A DNA stretch of 24,168 nucleotides from a virus, in IMG/VR virus record IMGVR_UViG_3300042385_000520, positions 1-24,168 of that record, one strand, 5' to 3'. Shown piece by piece: positions 19,148 to 24,168 of this stretch. How positions within the stretch are numbered: the first letter of the stretch is position 1; every line of letters starts with the position of its first letter. The notes beneath the pieces are model-generated. The model was not told the DNA's origin. It made no database searches and saw only the letters and a program-made list of their open reading frames with translations. Both the position numbers and the translations under genes were made by a program.

Positions 19148-19838
19148 GCAGTTCATTGAACTCAGAGCACTCCAACCTGAGGATGGATTGTTCAACCACA
19201 ACATCGATATCCTCTGCACGCTCACTGACTCATATCCTGAGGACTATGATGATGCTGAACTGTATGAGGTAGCCGAGTGGTTCAAAGATTTGCAATGGCT
19301 GTATTCAGAGCCGACCAAATTATATACGGATCGTATTGGCAAGTTCTACCTCAAGCCAATGAATGAGTTGGCCCTTGGTGAGTTCATTGACCTGGAGTAT
19401 TACTTCAGCCAGGACTATATCAAGAATCTCGCAAACATCTGTGCACTATTGTATCGCATTCCTGAAATCATTGAGGATGGTGTGGTGGCAAAGTGGGAGA
19501 CAACTGCATTCAAGCCAACAGCGAGAGCGCATTACTTCCTCGAGCAACCAATCACCAAGGTGTATGGCATCCTCACCGAGTACATCAAATTCAGAGACCA
19601 ATTTATCTCATCCCATTCCAACCTAATGACTGAAGATATCGATGAAGACCTCAGTGATATCGATGACCCGGAAGAGCGCAAAGAGGCAGAGAAGCAAAAG
19701 GCATCCAACAAATGGGGATGGGAGCAGTTGATTTGGTCGATGACCAATGGTGACCTCACCAAGTATGAACAGGTGATTCAGATGAAGCTGATACTTGTGT
19801 TCAACTTCCTTGCAATGCGTAAAGAGTTAGATATTTAG
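19092..19838 (+). CDS. Putative tail assembly chaperone, second frame (T-part)
   Basis: Up to 248 residues from its own ATG (19092), or joined to the first protein by a +1 shift near 19118-19124. Sequence: WSQVSLEQFIELRALQPEDG, LTDSYPEDYDDAELYEVAEWFKDLQWL, RIGKFYLKPMNELALGEFIDLEYYFSQDYIKNLANICALLYRI, then a long acidic linker (LMTEDIDEDLSDIDDPEERKEAEKQK) and a helical end. The first 130 residues follow the pattern of the upstream gene. A direct start would leave a poorly placed ATG without any ribosome-binding site, whereas the shifted product would be about 412 residues. Stop TAG overlaps the stop of the convergent gene. Confidence 0.62.
   Translation: MQNMHKPTLPKAWSQVSLEQFIELRALQPEDGLFNHNIDILCTLTDSYPEDYDDAELYEVAEWFKDLQWLYSEPTKLYTDRIGKFYLKPMNELALGEFIDLEYYFSQDYIKNLANICALLYRIPEIIEDGVVAKWETTAFKPTARAHYFLEQPITKVYGILTEYIKFRDQFISSHSNLMTEDIDEDLSDIDDPEERKEAEKQKASNKWGWEQLIWSMTNGDLTKYEQVIQMKLILVFNFLAMRKELDI
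19118..19124 (+). other. Possible +1 frameshift site CCC-AAA-A
   Basis: In the first frame the codons are CCC (codon 174), AAA, AGC; in the second frame CCA, AAA, GCG. A +1 slip of the proline tRNA from CCC to CCA, or of the lysine tRNA along AAAA, gives perfect or near-perfect re-pairing and enters the second frame 6-8 codons before the first-frame stop at 19145-19147. The site lies in the 56-nt overlap. It does not fit the usual X-XXY-YYZ heptamer for -1 shifts in this phase. Confidence 0.45.
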
Positions 19839-20260
19839 TAATCGAGTGAGTAGTTGAACTCACCAAATAGTGGTACAAAGTCGTATATCACCTTTGGCTT
19901 TTTGCGCAATAGGTTTCCGAGTTCCAAGATTGGGAACTTTTGAGCCAAATCAGCCACATACATTCCGTACATTTCAGCGATGAGTCCGTTCATCTCGAGT
20001 GCATCATTGAATTTCTTGACCAATCTGAAGGGTGCGATGGTGGCTGTGCCGTTGTTGAGGTACCCAAAATAGTAGGCAGCAAGAATCTCGATGCGGAGAT
20101 TGCCCTCAGTTGTTACCTTGGCATTGATTTTGACTGAATCATACAAGGTGTATGTGTCAATGAGTGCTTCATCCTTGATGACTTTCTTGAGTGTGTTGGC
20201 AACTCTTCTCCTGAGTGGGAATTTGAAGTTGTACTCGCCTGTGTTTTTATACCTTGCCAT
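19835..20260 (-). CDS. Putative HK97 gp10-like tail/neck protein (141 aa)
   Basis: Probably a small tail component. After a basic start (MARYKNTGEYNFKFPLRRRVANTLKKVIKDEALIDTYTLYDSVKI) come strands ending RIEILAAYYFGYLNNGT, the pattern of HK97-gp10-like proteins where helices are followed by a 'Y..yln.Gt' strand turn. The rest (FRLVKKFNDALEMNGLIAEMYGMYVADLAQKF) is helical. It sits after the tail terminator-like gene, a typical spot. The start at 20260 is marked by the leader motif TGCAACATAAGTAATG. The stop overlaps that of the opposite plus-strand gene by 3 nt. Confidence 0.5.
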   Translation of the reverse strand: MARYKNTGEYNFKFPLRRRVANTLKKVIKDEALIDTYTLYDSVKINAKVTTEGNLRIEILAAYYFGYLNNGTATIAPFRLVKKFNDALEMNGLIAEMYGMYVADLAQKFPILELGNLLRKKPKVIYDFVPLFGEFNYSLDY

Positions 20261-20273
20261 TACTTATGTTGCA
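20258..20273 (-). promoter_or_regulatory. TGCAACATAA leader motif before the start codon, copy 3
   Basis: Minus-strand TGCAACATAAGTAATG ends on the ATG at 20260, and CTAAT upstream is shared with copy 1. It fills the 14-bp gap between two tail genes, so it is too short to be a promoter by itself and more likely acts in translation or RNA processing. Confidence 0.5.
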
Positions 20274-20274
20274 A

Positions 20275-20724
20275 TTAGTCGCTGATTTGTTTAGGAATCT
20301 GACAATCGGTCCATGAATCAATGGTGAATGTGATGGTCATTAACCATCCAGCAGCATAGTCGAGAAGGTCATTGTTGAGCGGAATCAAGGAAGGGAATCC
20401 AACCACATCGAAATCACGATCATCATTGTTGAATGTGTAGTTGAGATACAAGTCCATGAGTATCTGATGGCAGTCACTGAGAATCACGTTGATGTTTGCC
20501 CTGTCTTTTTGGATGATGTCAAAGCAATAGATTTCAAGATTGAAGTCATTGGTGTTCTCGGTAGGGATTGCATCCACAGGCACGATGTACACGATTGGAT
20601 ACTTCTCATCCTTGGTCGCAAAGTTGAACAACTGCTCTTTGAAGTCAGAGCCTACTTTCTTAACCTGAAGGTGTGCATTGTAGAATGCAATGATTTCGTT
20701 GATGAGTGCTTGGTAACTTATCAC
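20275..20724 (-). CDS. Putative tail terminator/completion protein (149 aa)
   Basis: The protein has the plan of small alpha/beta tail completion proteins: helix (MISYQALINEIIAFYNAHLQVKKVG), then strands (YPIVYIVPVDAIPTENTNDFNLEIYCFDIIQ), a helix (RANINVILSDCHQILMDLYLNY) and closing strands (GWLMTITFTIDSWTDCQIP). This helix-strand order with a central 'f.v.vyc.D' strand and the closing 'W...i.f.i.s' strand recalls gpU/gp17-type terminators in siphoviruses. It lies next to the tape measure gene, with ATGA overlap. The assignment is from pattern and context only. Confidence 0.6.
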   Translation of the reverse strand: MISYQALINEIIAFYNAHLQVKKVGSDFKEQLFNFATKDEKYPIVYIVPVDAIPTENTNDFNLEIYCFDIIQKDRANINVILSDCHQILMDLYLNYTFNNDDRDFDVVGFPSLIPLNNDLLDYAAGWLMTITFTIDSWTDCQIPKQISD

Positions 20725-22634
20725 AGTACTGCGTTTTTGAGGATTTTGTTTACTTTGTTTTGTACACCTGTCATCTCTGTTTCACTGACCACAGCATTCA
20801 CAGTGATCGTTGAGTTGGTTTCAACACCTTGAGCTGAGCCTGTGTTGTTGGCTGCATTGCCTTGACCGAATAGGTTGCCAGGTACGAATGATGGAACTGA
20901 TGAAGCGTTTGGTGTAACACTACCGCCACCACCGCCACCGCCACCTGATGGAGTTGATACGGATGCACCACCACCATTCATGAACTTGCTTATTGATGAT
21001 GCCACGATTGTACCGATGGATGTAGCTGCTCTCACTTTGGCACCGGCAGATGCAGCACTCGCTAATGCAAGACCACCATCAGGCAATGCTTTCCACAATG
21101 GGTTGGCATAGTATCCTGAAATCTCCTTTTGTGTGTTGACGATGATTTCACCAATGGCGAGAGCCTTGTCAACGATGAAGAGTGCGTTTGCGAGTTTCTT
21201 ATTCTCACCAGCGAGTTCACTTAATCCAGCAATCAATCCTTTGGCAGCACCAAGTCGAGCCTGAGAAAGTTGCTCTTCAGCTGCCATGACAGCATCGTTG
21301 TATTTTTGTTGGTCTTCAAATGAGACCATGTTTGCCTCACCTTGAATTTGCAACTGCTGAGTCCTGGTTGATACAAGTGTTGAGATGGCGCTTTTGGCTG
21401 ATTTGGTTTGAATCATTTCAGTTTCTGCCGCCTCTGCTTTGCGTACATTGTTTATCTCAAGTGATTGCGCTTGCTCAAGTGCAGTGATATCTTTCTTGTA
21501 CTTTTTCGCCTCTTCAATCAGCGCAGCATATTTGGTCTTGATATCATCAATCTCTTTTTGCGATTGCGTTTTTGTTGAGTCAACCACCAACTTGTTTGCG
21601 CTCTTAATTTCTGAAAGGATGGCAGCTTCGCCTTCCTTGTATTTCTTGAGTCTCTCCTCACGCTTTTGCTTTGCTTCCTCAGCGGCTTTATCATCAGCGG
21701 CTTTCTGCTCTGCATCCTCAGCAATCTGAATCATCTTGCGCTCTTTCGAACCATCCTTGATGATTTTGTTCTCAGCTGCGATGCGCTCCTTGAGTTTTTT
21801 TCTGCGTTCAACCGAATCCTTGTCAGTCAATCCTTTCAATTCAGCATACTCTTTGCGAGCATCGCTCAATCGTTTGTTGGCTGCGTTGCTGATGGCTTTA
21901 GATTTGTCCATCTCGAGCTTGGTCGTATCTTTACCCGCTGCCTTCGCCTTGGCAATCTCCAAATCATATTGGTCAGAGATAGCTTCAGTTCGTTTCTCAG
22001 ATGACTTGAATGCCTTCTCGTTGGACTTCTCCATCGTTCTCGCATTCTCTTCAGCGGCATATGATGTCAGACCCAACCAATCGGTCAATTCCTTGAATCC
22101 ATCGATGAGTGCATTGATTGGAATCATCAAGAAATCAAGCGCCTTTTGAAGCACACCAATCTTATTCAACCAAACTCCTATTGCAACCACTATTGCGGTG
22201 ATGATTGCCGCGATTAAAAAGATTGGATTTGCAAGAATCTGCGCTCCGAGTTTAACGAATGCACCACCAACTGATGTGACAGTGCTTGTCAATCCTTTCA
22301 ATCCCTTGCTGATATCTCCAGCATTCAAACTGCCAAGTGTCTTGCTGAATGTTTGCGCTTTCTCAGCAGCTCCTTCGAAGTCAAGTGATGCGAGGTCTTG
22401 ACCAATCATTGAGAATGAGTTGCTCACTGCCTCAAATTTGGAGCCTGTGGTAAATACAGCAACCTGTTCGTTGGCATCCTTTATCCTATCAGCTACCTCA
22501 CCCGCTTTTGCAGCGAGTTGCGCCATTTGTTCCGGGTCAGATGCTTCAGCAATGGCTGCCTTGAGTGAGCGGAGTTCTGCTTTTAAGCTGGTGACCCCTG
22601 AGAGCTTGAGTGGTATTTCGACTTCATTAGCCAT
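20721..22634 (-). CDS. Tail tape measure protein
   Basis: The 637-residue protein sets tail length. It opens MANEVEIPLKLSGVTSLKAE with helical heptads, a hydrophobic segment at about 136-156 (PIFLIAAIITAIVVAIGVWL), a long charged coiled coil (about 190-400, with KAAEEAKQKREERLKKYKEGEAAI), and a second hydrophobic stretch (KLANALFIVDKALAIGEIIV). The end has a run of eight glycines (GGGGGGGGSVTP) and a Gly/Asn/Ser-rich tail. At roughly 1.5 Å per residue it would match a tail near 95 nm. It overlaps the tail protein gene by 8 nt and the terminator gene by 4 nt. Confidence 0.88.
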   Translation of the reverse strand: MANEVEIPLKLSGVTSLKAELRSLKAAIAEASDPEQMAQLAAKAGEVADRIKDANEQVAVFTTGSKFEAVSNSFSMIGQDLASLDFEGAAEKAQTFSKTLGSLNAGDISKGLKGLTSTVTSVGGAFVKLGAQILANPIFLIAAIITAIVVAIGVWLNKIGVLQKALDFLMIPINALIDGFKELTDWLGLTSYAAEENARTMEKSNEKAFKSSEKRTEAISDQYDLEIAKAKAAGKDTTKLEMDKSKAISNAANKRLSDARKEYAELKGLTDKDSVERRKKLKERIAAENKIIKDGSKERKMIQIAEDAEQKAADDKAAEEAKQKREERLKKYKEGEAAILSEIKSANKLVVDSTKTQSQKEIDDIKTKYAALIEEAKKYKKDITALEQAQSLEINNVRKAEAAETEMIQTKSAKSAISTLVSTRTQQLQIQGEANMVSFEDQQKYNDAVMAAEEQLSQARLGAAKGLIAGLSELAGENKKLANALFIVDKALAIGEIIVNTQKEISGYYANPLWKALPDGGLALASAASAGAKVRAATSIGTIVASSISKFMNGGGASVSTPSGGGGGGGGSVTPNASSVPSFVPGNLFGQGNAANNTGSAQGVETNSTITVNAVVSETEMTGVQNKVNKILKNAVL

Positions 22635-24168
22635 ATATTCTGACTTCTATTGATGAGTATCTTAAATTGCCATCTTGGTGTTGATGGTTCTGAGTGTTCG
22701 TTGTTCGCACATAGATCGTGCCGTCAGTTAGGACTTCGGCAGTTGCAAGGTGGTCATGATCTACGTTGCCAATTATGACGAAAGTGTTTAGAACATCGAG
22801 CGGATTCGGTGCAGTGCCGATGTACTCACCCTTTGCGATGCGAGTCCATGTGACACCACCAATCGTATCAGACAACACAATGGCTGTCGGTGCTGCTGTT
22901 CCTGTCTGAGATATGAGCGCAATATATCCACCTGATGCGATATTGATTCCATTAATCTTAGGAGTGATGATGCCATCCTCGTTGAGAATCTTATTGTCTC
23001 CGATGACCAACCCTTTCACACCTTGACCGATGATGTTGCCCTCACCTTTCACAATCACGTCATCACCTGAGAGATTGCCATTGGCAGTGGTTGACTTGGT
23101 TTGAAGGATGCTGTCCTCAGACACTGCCGTTGTGGTTGCTGATGTCGGTGTGCCTGGTGCAGTGATGAACGGAGCGAGTTCAATCTCAGAGTCGATGCTG
23201 ATGAGTTCCACCTTGGTTGCTGTGTTGGCATTGGCATCATAGTCGATGACTCGGTTGATGTTCCACCATGAGTTTTCGATGCGCACCTTTTGGTTGAGCT
23301 TCAATGTTTGAATGTCATCCTCGTTGAGATAGAACATCGCCACCAACATCTTGCCCACATTGATTTGGTTGACTGTCCTTCTCCAGTACAAGTTATACAG
23401 GTTATTGGCAGTCAGTGTCTGAGGCGAATAATAATAGTAATCGTTTGTGCCAAAGTTGATGTCAAAGGTCGGGAGCAATGCGTTGTCAAAGTGACCAATC
23501 ATTGGATAAGTCGTGTTGCCGAGCGCACCGGTTGTGCCGTATTCAATCAAATCCCATGCGCCACACGTTTTTTTACCACCATCATACAAGATGCGGATGT
23601 TGGTCTTGGGTGCTTCACCATTGAGCGCTGGCACATAGGCATCGAATGTGGTTTGAACAACAGGAGTCGGTGAGAATAATATCTCCTTTGTGTCAGTTCC
23701 TTTGATGTATTCATTGTCGAATGTATACTCGAGCTGCCCATATACCTCATTGGTCATTTGAGTGTACACCTGATTGGGTGAATCATTGTCTTGCTTATAG
23801 CTGAGTATGAGCTTTTTTGAAGTGATATCAGGCAAGAATATCAAGTCTTGCTCTTTATCCTTCATCAGCTTGGTTGTCCAATCGACTTCAACCCCTGAAT
23901 CATAGTACTCATCCCTGTGCTTGAGGATGAGTTTGTTTGGTTGGTCCGTATCGATGTCGACATACAAGTTGTACATCGTGAAGATGGACTTCACAAAATC
24001 GGATTGCTTAATCTTGAGCGGCACATATTGATTGATGTCCAGGATGCCACCAATCACTTGTACGTTGGATGTTGGAAGTATCTTTATGCGCAGCGAGTTC
24101 ACTTTGAATACGGCATCGATTAAATAGTTGGTACCACCATTGAACCATGAGGTGTATGATGTATGTGT
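22627..24168 (-). CDS. Tail hub/tip protein with fibre-like C-terminus, partial
   Basis: The frame is open through the window edge, so the N-terminus is missing; the GTG at 24102 inside it is not the real start. The first part (LRIKILPTSNVQVIGGILDINQYVPLKIKQSDFVKSIFTMYNLYVDID) resembles tail tip/hub proteins. The middle is strand-rich (YYYYSPQTLTANNLYNLYWRRTVNQINVGKMLVAMFYL). The end has GNIIGQGVKGLVIGDNKIL repeats and a GYIALISQTGTAAPTAIVLSDTIGGVTWTRIAKGEY domain that look like beta-helix and fibre modules, perhaps for host binding. Next to the tape measure gene, as expected. Confidence 0.65.
   Translation of the reverse strand, partial: THTSYTSWFNGGTNYLIDAVFKVNSLRIKILPTSNVQVIGGILDINQYVPLKIKQSDFVKSIFTMYNLYVDIDTDQPNKLILKHRDEYYDSGVEVDWTTKLMKDKEQDLIFLPDITSKKLILSYKQDNDSPNQVYTQMTNEVYGQLEYTFDNEYIKGTDTKEILFSPTPVVQTTFDAYVPALNGEAPKTNIRILYDGGKKTCGAWDLIEYGTTGALGNTTYPMIGHFDNALLPTFDINFGTNDYYYYSPQTLTANNLYNLYWRRTVNQINVGKMLVAMFYLNEDDIQTLKLNQKVRIENSWWNINRVIDYDANANTATKVELISIDSEIELAPFITAPGTPTSATTTAVSEDSILQTKSTTANGNLSGDDVIVKGEGNIIGQGVKGLVIGDNKILNEDGIITPKINGINIASGGYIALISQTGTAAPTAIVLSDTIGGVTWTRIAKGEYIGTAPNPLDVLNTFVIIGNVDHDHLATAEVLTDGTIYVRTTNTQNHQHQDGNLRYSSIEVRIYG

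Noticed and set aside
20875-21111. Plus-strand proline-rich frame (eight prolines)
   Set aside because: Mirror image of the glycine run in the tape measure protein.
21439-22149. Plus-strand Ser/Leu-rich frames opposite the tape measure
   Set aside because: Shadows of the coiled-coil coding sequence.
24100-24102. GTG at 24102 as the start of the tail protein
   Set aside because: The frame is open to the window edge with protein-like sequence, so the real start is outside.
1-24168. Integrase, attachment sites, insertion sequences, tRNA genes
   Set aside because: No matching protein or cloverleaf sequence was seen, though short tRNA genes are hard to exclude by eye.

Overview
The window is a contiguous piece of a tailed double-stranded DNA phage genome (siphovirus-like: tape measure, tail tube, no sheath or baseplate genes seen). 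The host is most likely a member of Bacteroidota, probably flavobacterial. The reasons are a BT4734/VirE_N-type PrimPol-helicase, a DUF3127 SSB-like protein, a DUF6712-type connector, an XkdF-like protease, TAnnTTTG/TTTG promoter elements of the Bacteroidetes sigma type, and few Shine-Dalgarno-like sites. No integrase, excisionase, tRNA gene or CRISPR array was seen, so lifestyle cannot be told. The window ends inside genes on both sides: terminase large subunit on the left, a tail protein on the right.

Nearly everything is on the minus strand and read right to left. The early/middle block (about 11300 down to 1) starts from a candidate promoter at 11317-11348. It encodes small unknown proteins, a C5-cytosine methyltransferase, a DnaA domain IV-only protein, an iteron-rich AT-rich gap that I propose as replication origin, a PrimPol-SF3 helicase, an adenine-type methyltransferase, and a recombination set (VRR-NUC-like nuclease, ERF annealing protein, PD-(D/E)XK exonuclease, DUF3127 SSB-like protein). 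It continues into small proteins, a sigma-like protein, TerS and TerL. Genes overlap by 4-40 nt almost throughout.

The late block (24168 down to 11436) is read tail protein, tape measure, tail completion proteins, protease-scaffold, major capsid, tail tube, a small protein, portal, connector, holin, YkuD-like endolysin, a candidate one-piece spanin and a metallophosphoesterase. It ends at an intrinsic terminator at 11389-11412. Two more intrinsic terminators follow the major capsid and tail tube genes, suggesting graded expression of these abundant proteins.

The only plus-strand genes are two overlapping ones at 18599-19838, placed where tail assembly chaperones usually lie (between capsid genes and tape measure). 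They look like paralogues and overlap in the +1 frame over a CCC-AAA-A sequence, which suggests a programmed frameshift product. They have their own Bacteroidetes-type promoter and converge on the tail genes with overlapping stop codons.

Four small genes were found by reading the sequence directly: 2065-2202, 9995-10141, 10320-10430 and 10926-11102. The most promising new biology is the mini-DnaA/iteron replication system around 8439-9015, followed by the inverted, frameshifted chaperone pair and the u-spanin-like lysis protein. All functions come from reading the sequence and recalled family features; no database search was run.
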